A DNA stretch of 64,000 nt from Leptolyngbya sp. Cla-17. Its GTDB lineage: Bacteria > Cyanobacteriota > Cyanobacteriia > Leptolyngbyales > Leptolyngbyaceae. Position numbers and translations under genes: made by a program. Below the pieces are notes generated by a model. That model was not told where the DNA came from. It searched no databases and saw only the letters and a list, made by a program, of their open reading frames with translations. Shown one piece after another: positions 36,268-45,839 of the stretch (its first letter is position 1; every line of letters starts with the position of its first letter). The stretch is taken from contig NZ_JAEVYN010000001.1 in NCBI RefSeq assembly GCF_016807185.1, forward strand, positions 496,001 through 560,000. Direction: 5' to 3'.

Positions 36268-38496
36268 CTAACCAAATTTCGCGGCTGTTGAGGCAATAAC
36301 AAAGGCAGCGTAAGTTAAGACGTAACCCACCGTAAAGTGAGCTAGACCCACTACGCGACCTTGGACAATGGACATCGCCACAGGCTTGTCTTTCCAACGA
36401 ATCAAGTTCGCTAGAGGAGTGCGCTCGTGTGCCCAAACTAAGGTTTCGATCAGCTCTTGCCAATAGCCTCTCCAAGAGATCAAGAACATAAAGCCTGTCG
36501 CCCAAACTAGGTGTCCAAAAAGGAACATCCATGACCAGACCGCCAGATTGTTCATGCCGTATGGGTTGTAGCCGTTGATCAATGGACCTGAGTAGAGCCA
36601 TAGATAATCACGGAGCCAGCCCATTAGATACGTTGAACCCTCATTGAAAGACGCAGCGTTACCAGACCAGAGCGCTAAATGCTTCCAGTGCCAGTAAAAG
36701 GTAACCCAACCCAAGGTGTTCAACATCCAGAACATCGCAAGGTAGAACGAATCCCATGCTGAGATATCGCACGTACCGCCACGGCCCGGACCATCGCAAG
36801 GGAAGGAATAGCCAAAGTCTTTCTTATCGGGCATCAGCTTAGAACCGCGAGCATCCAACGCACCCTTGACTAAGACCAAGGTGGTGGTGTGCAGACCCAA
36901 CGCGATCGCATGGTGAACCAAGAAATCGCCAGGCCCAATGCTTAGGAACAAGGAGTTCGTACCGCTGTTAATCGCATCCAACCAACCAGGTAGCCATACG
37001 TTGCCGTAATTGGGCCATGCGGTGGTCGCAATACTATCAGGATTTGACAGCAGCGTGTTCATGCCGTACAGCAGTTTACCGTGAGAGGCTTGGATGAACT
37101 GTGCAAACACAGGCTCAACCAAAATTTGTTTCTCAGGGGTGCCAAAGGCAACGACTACATCGTTATGAACGTATAGACCCAAAGTGTGGAAGCCGAGGAA
37201 GAGAGAAACCCAACTTAAGTGGGAAATAATCGCCTCTTTGTGGTCTAGCATCCGCGCCAACACATTGCCTTTATTTTGCTCAGGATCGTAATCCCGAACT
37301 AAGAAGATCGCACCGTGAGCAAACGCACCAACCATCAGGAATCCAGCAATGTACTGGTGATGGGTGTAAAGCGCTGCTTGAGTGGTGAAATCCTTTGACA
37401 TAAAGGCATAGGGAGGCAGCGAGTACATATGCTGCGCTACCAAAGAAGTGATCACACCCAACGCTGCCAAGTGGATGCCCAACTGGAAGTGTAGAGAGTT
37501 GTTGTAGGTTTCGTACAAGCCCTGGTGAGGCAAGTTGAACTGACCTTCACTACGACCACCCACCAAGCCAGCTTTACTGTCTAGCATTTCTTTGATGCTG
37601 TGACCGATACCAAAGTTGGTACGGTACATGTGACCCGCAACAATGAATAGAACAGCGATCGCAAGATGGTGGTGAGCAATATCCGTCAACCAAAGCGAAT
37701 CAGTCTGAGGATGAAAGCCACCCAAGAAGGTCAGAATAGCAGTTCCAGATCCTTGAGCCGTGCCAAAGACGTGGCTAGCCGTATCAGGATTTTCTGCATA
37801 AACGCCCCAGTTACCAGTGAAAAATGGAGCTAAACCCGCCGGGTGAGGCAATGTTGATAGGAAGTTATCCCAACCCACATGCTGACCACGAGCTTCAGGA
37901 ATTGCTACATGCACCAGATGACCTGTCCAAGCAAGAGAGCTAACTCCAAATAGACCAGCCAGGTGGTGGTTTAGGCGAGACTCAGCATTCTTAAACCAGG
38001 ACAAACTAGGACGAAACTTAGGCTGCAAGTGTAGCCAACCCGCAAACAAGAACAAGGAAGACAGGATCAGTAAGAAGATCGCGCCACTGTACAAGTCGCC
38101 ATTGGTTCGCATCCCGATGGTGTACCACCAGTGGTACACACCAGAGTAAGCAATGTTTACAGGATAGGAAGCACCACCTTGAGAAAATGCTTCAACTGCA
38201 GCCTTGCCAAATTGAGGGTCCCAAATCGCATGGGCGATAGGACGAATGTTCAGTGGATCTTTGATCCACTGTTCAAAGTTGCCTTGCCACGCTACGTGGA
38301 ACAGACTGCCAGAAGTCCATAGAAAGATGATGGCGATATGACCAAAGTGGGAAGCGAAAATCTTTTGGTAAAGATTTTCTTCCGTCATACCGTCATGACT
38401 TTCAAAGTCATGGGCTGTTGCAATTCCGTACCAGAGCCGACGAGTTGTCGGGTCTTGAGCGAGGTCTTGGCTAAATTTTGGAAATTTAGTTGCCAT
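36268..38496 (-). CDS. psaB: Photosystem I P700 apoprotein A2
   Basis: The 742-residue PsaB is one half of the photosystem I core heterodimer that binds P700, chlorophylls and quinones in eleven membrane helices. The loop FPCDGPGRGGTCDISAWD supplies two cysteines to the FX cluster shared with PsaA. The N-terminus ATKFPKFSQDLAQDPTTRRL and C-terminus YVLTYAAFVIASTAAKFG are typical. It starts 18 bases after psaA on the same strand and a strong terminator follows. No truncation or insertion is seen. Confidence 0.98.
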   Translation of the reverse strand: MATKFPKFSQDLAQDPTTRRLWYGIATAHDFESHDGMTEENLYQKIFASHFGHIAIIFLWTSGSLFHVAWQGNFEQWIKDPLNIRPIAHAIWDPQFGKAAVEAFSQGGASYPVNIAYSGVYHWWYTIGMRTNGDLYSGAIFLLILSSLFLFAGWLHLQPKFRPSLSWFKNAESRLNHHLAGLFGVSSLAWTGHLVHVAIPEARGQHVGWDNFLSTLPHPAGLAPFFTGNWGVYAENPDTASHVFGTAQGSGTAILTFLGGFHPQTDSLWLTDIAHHHLAIAVLFIVAGHMYRTNFGIGHSIKEMLDSKAGLVGGRSEGQFNLPHQGLYETYNNSLHFQLGIHLAALGVITSLVAQHMYSLPPYAFMSKDFTTQAALYTHHQYIAGFLMVGAFAHGAIFLVRDYDPEQNKGNVLARMLDHKEAIISHLSWVSLFLGFHTLGLYVHNDVVVAFGTPEKQILVEPVFAQFIQASHGKLLYGMNTLLSNPDSIATTAWPNYGNVWLPGWLDAINSGTNSLFLSIGPGDFLVHHAIALGLHTTTLVLVKGALDARGSKLMPDKKDFGYSFPCDGPGRGGTCDISAWDSFYLAMFWMLNTLGWVTFYWHWKHLALWSGNAASFNEGSTYLMGWLRDYLWLYSGPLINGYNPYGMNNLAVWSWMFLFGHLVWATGFMFLISWRGYWQELIETLVWAHERTPLANLIRWKDKPVAMSIVQGRVVGLAHFTVGYVLTYAAFVIASTAAKFG

Positions 38497-38514
38497 TTAA
38501 TGTGTTCTCCTCGC

Positions 38515-40773
38515 TTAGCCAAGTGCAAGTGTACGAGCCAGGAAGAATGCCCAGGTTGTCACAATTCCGCCTAATAAGTAGTGAGCAACGCCAACTGCTC
38601 GACCCTGAATAATACTCAGAGCGCGAGGTTGGATTGCAGGAGCCACTTTCAGCTTGTTGTGTGCCCAAACAATCGACTCGATTAATTCTTGCCAGTAGCC
38701 GCGACCACTAAACAAGAACATTAGACTGAATGCCCAAACAAAGTGAGCACCCAAAAACAGAAGACCGTAAGCAGATAGGGCAGTCCCATAGGATGTGATC
38801 ACCTGAGCCGCTTGCGCCCACAGGAAGTCACGCAACCAACCGTTGATAGTAATTGCGCTTTGAGCAAAATTACCACCCGCGATATGAGCGACAGAACCAT
38901 CCGCGTTAAGAGTTCCCCACACATCCGACTGCATCTTCCAACTGAAGTGGAAAATCACAATGGAAATGCAGTTGTACATCCAGAACAAGCCAAGAAACAC
39001 GTGATCCCAGCCTGAAACTTGACAGGTACCACCGCGACCGGGTCCATCGCAAGGGAAACGGAATCCGAGGTTTGCTTTATCTGGAACTAAGCGTGAGCTA
39101 CGAGCAAACAGAACACCCTTCAGCAAGATCAACACGGTGACGTGGATTGTGAAGGCATGAATATGGTGAACCATGAAATCTGCTGTGCCCAACGCAATAG
39201 GCATCATCGCTACCTTACCGCCTACCGCAACAATGCCACCACCAAATGCATAGCTAGCAGGAGCTAGAGCATTGGGGGCAGTAGCGCCGGGGGCAAGGGT
39301 ATGGAGGTTTTGAACCCACTGAGCAAAAATAGGCTGTAACTGAATCGCCGTATCGGAGAACATATCTTGAGGACGACCCAACGCACGCATAGTGTCGTTG
39401 TGAACGTACAAGCCAAAGCTATGGAAGCCCAAGAAAATGCAAACCCAGTTTAGGTGAGAGATGATGGCATCTCTGTGACGAAGCATATTATCCAGCACAT
39501 TGCCACGATTCACAGCAGGATCATAATCCCGCACCATAAAGATGGCACCATGAGCGGCTCCGCCAACAATGAAGAATGCTCCAATCCACATGTGGTGCGT
39601 GAACAGAGAGATCTGAGTCGCGTAGTCTGTCGCCATATAAGGATAAGGCGGCATAGCGTACATATGCTGAGCAACGATGATACTGATAGAGCCAACCATT
39701 GCCAGGTTAATTGCCAGTTGCGCGTGCCAAGAGGTCGTTAGAACTTCATAGAGACCTTTGTGCCCTTCACCAGTAATGATGATGGGATCTTTATGAGCTT
39801 CTAAGATCTCTTTGATGCTGTGACCAATACCCCAGTTGGTACGGTACATGTGACCCGCGACAATAAACATCACCGCGATCGCTAAGTGATGGTGTGCGCT
39901 ATCAGTCAGCCAAAGTCCACCGGTAACGGGGTTCAAGCCTCCCTTAAAGGTAAGGAAGTCTGAATAAGCACCCCAGTTCAAGGTGAAAAAAGGAGTTAAG
40001 CCTTGAGCAAAGCTTGGATAAATATCTGCCATCAGCTTGGAGTTCAGGATGAACTCATGAGGCAGAGGAATATCCTTTGCAGCAACGCCTCTATCTAATA
40101 GCTCGTTGATTGGCAAGGAAACATGGATCTGGTGACCTGCCCAGCCCAATGACCCCAAACCAAACAAACCAGCTAGATGATGGTTGAGCATTGACTCGGC
40201 ATTTTGGAACCACTCCAACTTGGGTGCTGCTTTGTGGTAATGGAACCACCCTGCAAACAACATCAAGCCTGCCATTACTAGACCACCGATCGCGGTGCAG
40301 TAAAGCTGGAAGCTATTCGTGAAGCCAGAAGCTCGCCACAGATAGAACAATCCAGAAGTAATCTGGATTCCGTGGAAGCCACCGCCAACATCAGCATTCA
40401 AAATTTCTTGACCAACGATTGGCCACACAACCTGAGCGCTAGGTTTAATAACGGTCGGATTGGTCAACCAAGCTTCATAGTTTGAAAATTTTGCGCCATG
40501 AAAATACATGCCACTTAGCCAGATGAAAACAACGGCTAAATGACCAAAGTGAGCGCTAAAGATCTTACGGGATACGTCTTCTAAATCAGAAGTATGGCTA
40601 TCAAAGTCATGGGCGAGAGCGTGAAGATTCCAAATCCAAGTGGTGGTTTTGGGTCCTCTGGCAAGGGTGCGGTCAAAGTGCCCCGGTTGGGACCACTTCT
40701 CGAAAGAAGTAGGAACCGGATTCCTATCGACAACGACTCTCACTTTTGCTTCTCGCTGTGGGGTAGTTGTCAT
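38515..40773 (-). CDS. psaA: Photosystem I P700 apoprotein A1
   Basis: The 752-residue PsaA pairs with PsaB to form the reaction centre. It has the FX-cluster loop FPCDGPGRGGTCQVSGWD, His-rich membrane helices, and the C-terminal QELIESIVWAHNKLKVAPAI with GGIVTTWAFFLARTLALG. I place the start at 40773 (MTTTPQREAKVRVVVDRN), which matches the family and follows GAGGAG by 7 bases; the frame has eight further codons upstream. It is the first gene of the psaA-psaB operon. Confidence 0.98.
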   Translation of the reverse strand: MTTTPQREAKVRVVVDRNPVPTSFEKWSQPGHFDRTLARGPKTTTWIWNLHALAHDFDSHTSDLEDVSRKIFSAHFGHLAVVFIWLSGMYFHGAKFSNYEAWLTNPTVIKPSAQVVWPIVGQEILNADVGGGFHGIQITSGLFYLWRASGFTNSFQLYCTAIGGLVMAGLMLFAGWFHYHKAAPKLEWFQNAESMLNHHLAGLFGLGSLGWAGHQIHVSLPINELLDRGVAAKDIPLPHEFILNSKLMADIYPSFAQGLTPFFTLNWGAYSDFLTFKGGLNPVTGGLWLTDSAHHHLAIAVMFIVAGHMYRTNWGIGHSIKEILEAHKDPIIITGEGHKGLYEVLTTSWHAQLAINLAMVGSISIIVAQHMYAMPPYPYMATDYATQISLFTHHMWIGAFFIVGGAAHGAIFMVRDYDPAVNRGNVLDNMLRHRDAIISHLNWVCIFLGFHSFGLYVHNDTMRALGRPQDMFSDTAIQLQPIFAQWVQNLHTLAPGATAPNALAPASYAFGGGIVAVGGKVAMMPIALGTADFMVHHIHAFTIHVTVLILLKGVLFARSSRLVPDKANLGFRFPCDGPGRGGTCQVSGWDHVFLGLFWMYNCISIVIFHFSWKMQSDVWGTLNADGSVAHIAGGNFAQSAITINGWLRDFLWAQAAQVITSYGTALSAYGLLFLGAHFVWAFSLMFLFSGRGYWQELIESIVWAHNKLKVAPAIQPRALSIIQGRAVGVAHYLLGGIVTTWAFFLARTLALG

Positions 40774-41656
40774 TGAGACTCTCCTCTCTCTAGACAAGGC
40801 AACGAGGAATCCCCCCTGAAATAGGTTTGCTCTGATGGCTAAGTTGCGTTTCTCTACTTAATTTCACCAACATATGAACCTCGTCAATACAAATCTAAAA
40901 GACAAGATTGATTCAGTTCGGATGCATGGCTTTTGGGATAGAACAACTCAGCATCACTTCGAGAGATTCGAGGGAATCAGAGCGGCTTTTGCTAGTTAAA
41001 CCTTGGAAAAGTCCAAAAAGCAGAGTGGAAGCCTAATCGGGGTTCTCATCGTGACATTATAGGATCGCTGCTGACCCGATTGTGGAGGGTTAACAATAAT
41101 TAAAAACCGCTCAAGTGCAGATGTAGCCTAGGTTGCATATCCAGGAAAGACCACGAAAGTCAAGACCTACTGTAGCGACATTGAACAAACGGAGCGCTGC
41201 AAAATCGCTAGAACTCTTTTTAGAAAAGGGCTTCAACGATATTACGCAGTGAGAATAATCGAAAAATCGAGTTTGACTTATATAAAAAGTAGAAATCCTC
41301 TATCTATCCTTGATTTGCCTTATGGATAAGGGATTGAGGGCAGCATTGAGGCTTTAAAGTAGCTAGATGGTTTGTTAAAACCAACGTATTAGCTTTACCA
41401 AAGTTTACTTAGGCTCGTAGTGCATGACAAATTTGAGGTTTGGTAATTGTAAACTTTCCATTTTAAAACTTCTTATTAAGCAACAAGCAGCGATCGCTTT
41501 CTTTACTCGTCTTGTGATACCAGTTCGTGATCAATCAACGAATTGAAGTATGGATTAGCTATATGTGGACAGTTCGTCCTGGATCGTGGTTTATCTATCA
41601 CTTGGATAGTCTGTCCTAGATTCCGCTATAGTTCCCTATAAAAAGCTGCGAGGAGG
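40774..41656. other. Long divergent intergenic region psaA / secreted protein gene
   Basis: About 880 bases, the longest gap in the window. It should carry the psaAB promoters and leader near 40774-41100 and the promoter of the plus-strand gene near its right end. I found no tRNA, no convincing small protein and no strong hairpin. The imperfect direct repeat at 41566-41620 is described separately. Confidence 0.5.
41566..41620. repeat. Imperfect 18-bp direct repeat upstream of the secreted protein gene
   Basis: TGGACAGTTCGTCCTGGA (41566-41583) recurs as TGGATAGTCTGTCCTAGA (41603-41620), matching at 14 of 18 positions with a 37-base period. The first copy includes the dyad GGAC-N5-GTCC. It lies 37-90 bases before the ATG, a suitable place for a regulator site. 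Confidence 0.55.
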
Positions 41657-43228
41657 ATGCTGGTGCTTGGAATTAACTGGAGCAGAATTAACTGGGGCAG
41701 AATTGCTAACGCTTCAACTGCTTTTCTATTGATGGTGCTGTTTTTGCTCACGGTGATCGCTCCGCCTGGTGCATTAGCAGCCCGCACTAAAAAAGCTGCC
41801 CCTGATGCAGCCAAATCAGAAAAAGCCGCTGGCAAACTAACGGAAGTGGCTCCTCCTGGAGCAATTCAAAACCTGCGACCAGCCTTGGACGGTTACCAAC
41901 CACAAGTTTTTATACTAAGTCCTAAGCCCAACCAGATTCTGGAAGATGACAAGGTTTCTGTTCAGTTTCAGGTCAAGGACTTGCCTATCTTCAAAGATGC
42001 GACCTTGGGATTAGGCACTCATTTGCATGTGTTGCTAGATAACCAGACTTATCAAGCGGTTTACGACACGACGAAGCCCCTCACATTCGACAATCTTGCA
42101 CCCGGAACTCATACCATTCGAGTGTTTGCTTCCCGTCCTTGGCACGAAAGCTTTAAAAATGAAGGAGCCTATGCTCAGACAACGTTTCATATTTTCACCA
42201 AAACTCAGGACAATAGCCCAAGTTCCGACCTGCCATTGCTGACTTACAGCCGCCCGCAAGGCACTTATGGCGCAGAACCCATCATGCTGGATTTTTACTT
42301 AACGAATGCGCCCCTCCACCTGATTGCCCGCGAAACCAAAAAAGATGACATTGCCGATTGGCGAATTCGCTGCACGGTGAATGGCAGCAGCTTTATATTG
42401 GATCAATGGCAGCCCATTTATCTCAAAGGCTTCAAACCCGGAAAAAATTGGGTGCAGCTAGAATTTTTAGATGAAAACGGCGACCTGGTTAAAAATACCT
42501 TTAACAATACTGTGCGGGTAATTAACTATGAACCCGGCGGCACAGATACGCTTTCCAAGTTGGTACGGGGTGAGATTTTGGCAACCGATGCTCAGGGACT
42601 CGTAGAGCCAAACTACACACCACCTGCACCAATGCGATCGCCTAGTGCAGAACCCGTAGCCCCAATCGCCAAGCCAACTCCCACACCGATTCAAACTCCC
42701 GTACCTCAAAGCAAAGCTCCAAAAGAGGTGGTCAAACCATCTCCCACACCGTCTCCTACACCGCTTTTAGTCACGCCTTCAACCGCGCCTACGGTCAAGC
42801 CAACGCCCAGTCCTGAGCCGAAGCTAATTCTGAAAGACTCAACCCAATCGAATCCAGCCAATCCGGATCGCTCAACTAGCCCTATTGAACCAAGTACAAC
42901 AGTTGAGCCTCGTTTAATTGCGCCGGAGCCACCCGTAAAATTGAAAGCGAGTGAATCGACTCAATCCACCGGGACTGAGGCAACACGATCGCCACTGTTG
43001 CCGAAGGATGCGGTTGAGCAAAAAGATGAGCGATCGCCGCTGAGCGAAAAAACCGACAAATTGAAATCGGGCTTTATGTCGCAACTCAATCAATTGCGGC
43101 AACGGTTGCGTCGGGACACCACTGCACATACAAACCCGCAAACCTCGTCTTCTTCAAAGGTTCCTTTGACAGAAACGCCCTCATTAATGGAGCAGAAATC
43201 AGAACAGCCTGAAGTTCCAGCACAATAA
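41657..43228 (+). CDS. Large exported Pro/Thr-rich protein, function unknown
   Basis: The 523-residue protein has a clear signal (FLLMVLFLLTVIAPPGALAA). A globular region (about 60-300) follows, with VFILSPKPNQILEDDKVSVQ, GLGTHLHVLLDNQTY and LAPGTHTIRVFASRPWHES, the look of a beta-sandwich of the DUF4399-like type repeated about twice. The last 220 residues are a disordered Pro/Thr/Ser stretch (PKPTPTPIQTPVPQ, KPSPTPSPTPLL and similar) ending in a charged segment, as in wall- or membrane-associated spacer proteins. It is widespread in cyanobacteria as far as I recall, without known function. A GAGGAGG ribosome-binding site overlaps the start closely. Confidence 0.75.
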   Translation: MLVLGINWSRINWGRIANASTAFLLMVLFLLTVIAPPGALAARTKKAAPDAAKSEKAAGKLTEVAPPGAIQNLRPALDGYQPQVFILSPKPNQILEDDKVSVQFQVKDLPIFKDATLGLGTHLHVLLDNQTYQAVYDTTKPLTFDNLAPGTHTIRVFASRPWHESFKNEGAYAQTTFHIFTKTQDNSPSSDLPLLTYSRPQGTYGAEPIMLDFYLTNAPLHLIARETKKDDIADWRIRCTVNGSSFILDQWQPIYLKGFKPGKNWVQLEFLDENGDLVKNTFNNTVRVINYEPGGTDTLSKLVRGEILATDAQGLVEPNYTPPAPMRSPSAEPVAPIAKPTPTPIQTPVPQSKAPKEVVKPSPTPSPTPLLVTPSTAPTVKPTPSPEPKLILKDSTQSNPANPDRSTSPIEPSTTVEPRLIAPEPPVKLKASESTQSTGTEATRSPLLPKDAVEQKDERSPLSEKTDKLKSGFMSQLNQLRQRLRRDTTAHTNPQTSSSSKVPLTETPSLMEQKSEQPEVPAQ

Positions 43229-43293
43229 ACCTGATCAGGCTTCAAACATCGCTGCCTTCAGTGTGATGTTGACCTTCAGCGAGAGGCTTCTAA

Positions 43294-44190
43294 TCATCCT
43301 GTATTTTGACCAAACCGTTCTTGTAGAAAACTAACCAGTAACCGAACTTTGGTAGAAAGATGGCGGTTAACGGGATAGATCACCGAAAGGGTGAGTTCAG
43401 GCGGATGGTAATCGGGCAAAACGACCTGCAACGTTCCTTGTTGAAGCTCGGCTTCAATGATAAAGCGAGGCAGTAGCGCAATCCCTAAACCACGAACGGC
43501 TGCGTCTCTTAGCACCTCGCCATTGTTTGAACACAGCGCGCCAGCCACGGAAATGGTGTGTGTTCCATCGGGTCCAAGAAGGGTCCACTGATTTTCAACG
43601 GCAAGTTGCCCATAGTGCAGACAAGAATGGGCGTGCAGATCATTTGGATGGGTGGGACTTCCATGGGTTGATAAATAGGTCGATGTCGCACACAGCACTC
43701 GTGGAGCTGGAGCTAACGGATGCACAATCAAGCTGGCAACCGTTTGAGGGGCTGCAATCCGAATGGTGATGTCAAAGCCTTCCTCAATAGGATCAATGAA
43801 GCGATCGCTGAGGGTCAGTTGCAGCTGCAAATCTGGGTAGTGGATCAGAAAGTTGGCTAAAGCAGGAGCCAAATGCAGCGTACCGAAAGACATAGGCGCA
43901 TTTACCCGCAGCCTGCCGCGTGGCTCCTCTTGCAGCTGGGTTAGCGATCGTTCTGCTTCTTCAAGACTTGCCAAAATTTCCAAGCATTGTGCATAAAACG
44001 CCAGCCCAGTCTCCGTTGGAGTCACCACCCTCGTACTGCGATGTAGAAGCTGCACTCCTAGATCATTTTCAAGTGCAATCACCAGCTTATTGACCGCCGA
44101 TCGCGATAGCCCCATTTCCCGCGAAGCCGCTGCAAACCCTGCAAAGGCAACGACTTGAGTGAAAGCACGAATTTGTTCAAACCTATCCAT
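43294..44190 (-). CDS. LysR-family transcriptional regulator
   Basis: The 298-residue regulator has an N-terminal winged helix (MDRFEQIRAFTQVVAFAGFA, then ASREMGLSRSAVNKLVIALE) and a C-terminal co-inducer domain starting near residue 90 (GRLRVNAPMSFGTLHLAPAL). It belongs to the CrgA/AaeR-like branch by its N-terminus. The start at 44190 is chosen because MDRFEQIRAF is the standard beginning. It is divergent from the pirin gene, with an LTTR-type dyad between them, so it probably controls pirin and itself. The effector is unknown. Confidence 0.92.
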   Translation of the reverse strand: MDRFEQIRAFTQVVAFAGFAAASREMGLSRSAVNKLVIALENDLGVQLLHRSTRVVTPTETGLAFYAQCLEILASLEEAERSLTQLQEEPRGRLRVNAPMSFGTLHLAPALANFLIHYPDLQLQLTLSDRFIDPIEEGFDITIRIAAPQTVASLIVHPLAPAPRVLCATSTYLSTHGSPTHPNDLHAHSCLHYGQLAVENQWTLLGPDGTHTISVAGALCSNNGEVLRDAAVRGLGIALLPRFIIEAELQQGTLQVVLPDYHPPELTLSVIYPVNRHLSTKVRLLVSFLQERFGQNTG

Positions 44191-44252
44191 AATCCAGGAT
44201 TGTCGCTCTTCTAGATACAATGTGTCAACTTAACAGCATATTGTCTTTTATT

Positions 44253-44265
44253 TGGATTCAATCCA
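44253..44265. promoter_or_regulatory. Candidate LysR-type operator
   Basis: TGGATTCAATCCA is a perfect dyad of the form T-N11-A, the LysR-family consensus. It lies 52 bases before the pirin ATG and 62 bases before the regulator start, in the shared divergent region. Confidence 0.55.
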
Positions 44266-44317
44266 TAATCATACTATCGATGAAATCAGTTATGCCATCC
44301 ATTAAGAGGTCTTCAAA

Positions 44318-45019
44318 ATGATTACCATCCGTCCGGCTCAAGCACGGGGTGCTGTAGATATTGGCTGGCTTGATAGTCAGCACACATTTTCCTTTGGAGA
44401 GTACTACGACCCTGACCACATGGGTTTTGCGACTCTGCGAGTGATTAACGAAGATAAAGTCATTCCTAGCAAGGGGTTTCCGACCCACGGGCATCGTGAC
44501 ATGGAAATTATTACCTATGTTTTGGCAGGTGCCTTAGAACACAAAGACAGCCTTGGTACCGGGTCGATCATTCGACCGGGCGATGTGCAGCGAATGTCTG
44601 CTGGAACGGGCATTCGGCACAGTGAGTTTAATGCTTCCAAAACTGAGCCAGTTCACCTTTTGCAAATTTGGATTTTGCCCGATCAAACAGGAATTGAACC
44701 TAGCTATGAACAAAAGACTTTTACTGAAGCCGAAAAGTCGGGCAACCTGCGTCTCGTTGGCTCTCGTGATGGACGAGACGGCTCGGTCACAATTCATCAA
44801 AATGTGGATTTATATGCCACGGCTTTAGCGGAGGGTGAAACGGTGAGCCATATTTTGGCAGAAGGTCGAGTTGCCTGGTTACAAGTGGCGCGGGGTGAAG
44901 TGCAATTGAATGATCAAGTGCTTGCAGCGGGTGATGGAGCCGCGATCGCACAAGAATCGTTGCTTCGTCTCCAGGCGATCGTCCCCGCTGAAGTGTTGCT
45001 GTTTGACATGGCGAAATAG
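44318..45019 (+). CDS. Pirin-family protein (YhhW type)
   Basis: The 233-residue bicupin has the pirin metal-site motifs GFPTHGHRDMEIITYVLAG and GTGIRHSEFN, where His and Glu bind iron. YhhW-type pirins can show quercetin 2,3-dioxygenase activity, but the natural role in bacteria is not settled; they often respond to redox or electrophile stress. The second cupin half (about 145-233) is less conserved and ends in VLLFDMAK. It is divergent from its probable LysR regulator and converges on the fraE-like gene, with only nine bases between the stops. Confidence 0.92.
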   Translation: MITIRPAQARGAVDIGWLDSQHTFSFGEYYDPDHMGFATLRVINEDKVIPSKGFPTHGHRDMEIITYVLAGALEHKDSLGTGSIIRPGDVQRMSAGTGIRHSEFNASKTEPVHLLQIWILPDQTGIEPSYEQKTFTEAEKSGNLRLVGSRDGRDGSVTIHQNVDLYATALAEGETVSHILAEGRVAWLQVARGEVQLNDQVLAAGDGAAIAQESLLRLQAIVPAEVLLFDMAK

Positions 45020-45028
45020 GTAGTCTGC

Positions 45029-45802
45029 CTAAAACTCGCGGCGAGAAAAGAGCAGAGTGGCGATCGCCAACAGCAGAATAATGTAAAGCACACCATAGCC
45101 TGCATTGAGCAGCAAGGTATTTAACGGTGGCAGCAATCCATACACTGCCTGATTTTTTAGGTCGAGTCGCGACAAGTCAGGCAGTACTAGATATAGATTG
45201 CGGGTGACGGTGGTAATGGTGGCATCCTTACTTTGCGCTCCTAAGGTCACTAAATTGGCGCTAAAGCTACCCATCAGAAAAATCATAAAGGTGAGCAAGG
45301 TGGCAAGCAGAGAGCCTGTGAACACTCCAAAGGCGATCGCGACTGCTGTGATGAGAGACAACTGTAACCAGAGAAACAAGGATGAAACTAAAAGATCACC
45401 CAGTGGATAAGCGACCCGGTTGAACGCTAGCAGTGCTATGAAAATTGCCGTCATTGCTGCCACCAGCACCGCTAGCACTGCCGTCAGCCCTAAATGCTTA
45501 CCCACAATAAATTCCGTGCGGCTGATGGGCTTTGCCATCAGCATTAGTACGGTGCGTTTTTCGATCTCTTTATTTACCAAGCCTGTGCCAACAAAAACAG
45601 CCACCACCAACCCCAGCAGGTTCATGGCGGCTAAGCCCATATCTAAAATGATTTTGTTTTCTGTTGCCGCCGCAACTTCGGGCAGCAAGCGAAAGCAAGC
45701 AACTAAAACTAGAGCGAACAGCCCAATCAGATATAGGACGCGGTCGCGAATCACTTCCCGAAATACATTCGATGCGATCGCAAATATTCTGCCGATGTTC
45801 AT
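45029..45802 (-). CDS. fraE: FraE-like ABC-2 type membrane permease
   Basis: The 257-residue protein has about six membrane helices and the look of an ABC-2 permease: IFAIASNVFREVIRDRVLYL at the N-terminus, then VNKEIEKRTVLMLMAKPISR, the conserved cytosolic loop. In Anabaena fraE is the third gene of fraC-fraD-fraE, needed for filament integrity and heterocyst function. Here it is also third, 37 bases downstream of the FraD-like gene, and has the right length. No ATPase partner is adjacent, as in Anabaena. The name rests on gene order plus family, since many ABC-2 permeases look alike. Confidence 0.8.
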   Translation of the reverse strand: MNIGRIFAIASNVFREVIRDRVLYLIGLFALVLVACFRLLPEVAAATENKIILDMGLAAMNLLGLVVAVFVGTGLVNKEIEKRTVLMLMAKPISRTEFIVGKHLGLTAVLAVLVAAMTAIFIALLAFNRVAYPLGDLLVSSLFLWLQLSLITAVAIAFGVFTGSLLATLLTFMIFLMGSFSANLVTLGAQSKDATITTVTRNLYLVLPDLSRLDLKNQAVYGLLPPLNTLLLNAGYGVLYIILLLAIATLLFSRREF

Positions 45803-45839
45803 ACCGTTAGCCCCTCACGACCCTTTCAGCCTGTTCAAT

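Noticed and set aside
40774..41656. Structured RNA or tRNA in the psaA upstream gap
   Set aside because: No cloverleaf, T-loop motif or strong stem could be drawn by eye. A covariance-model search (Infernal/tRNAscan) would settle it.
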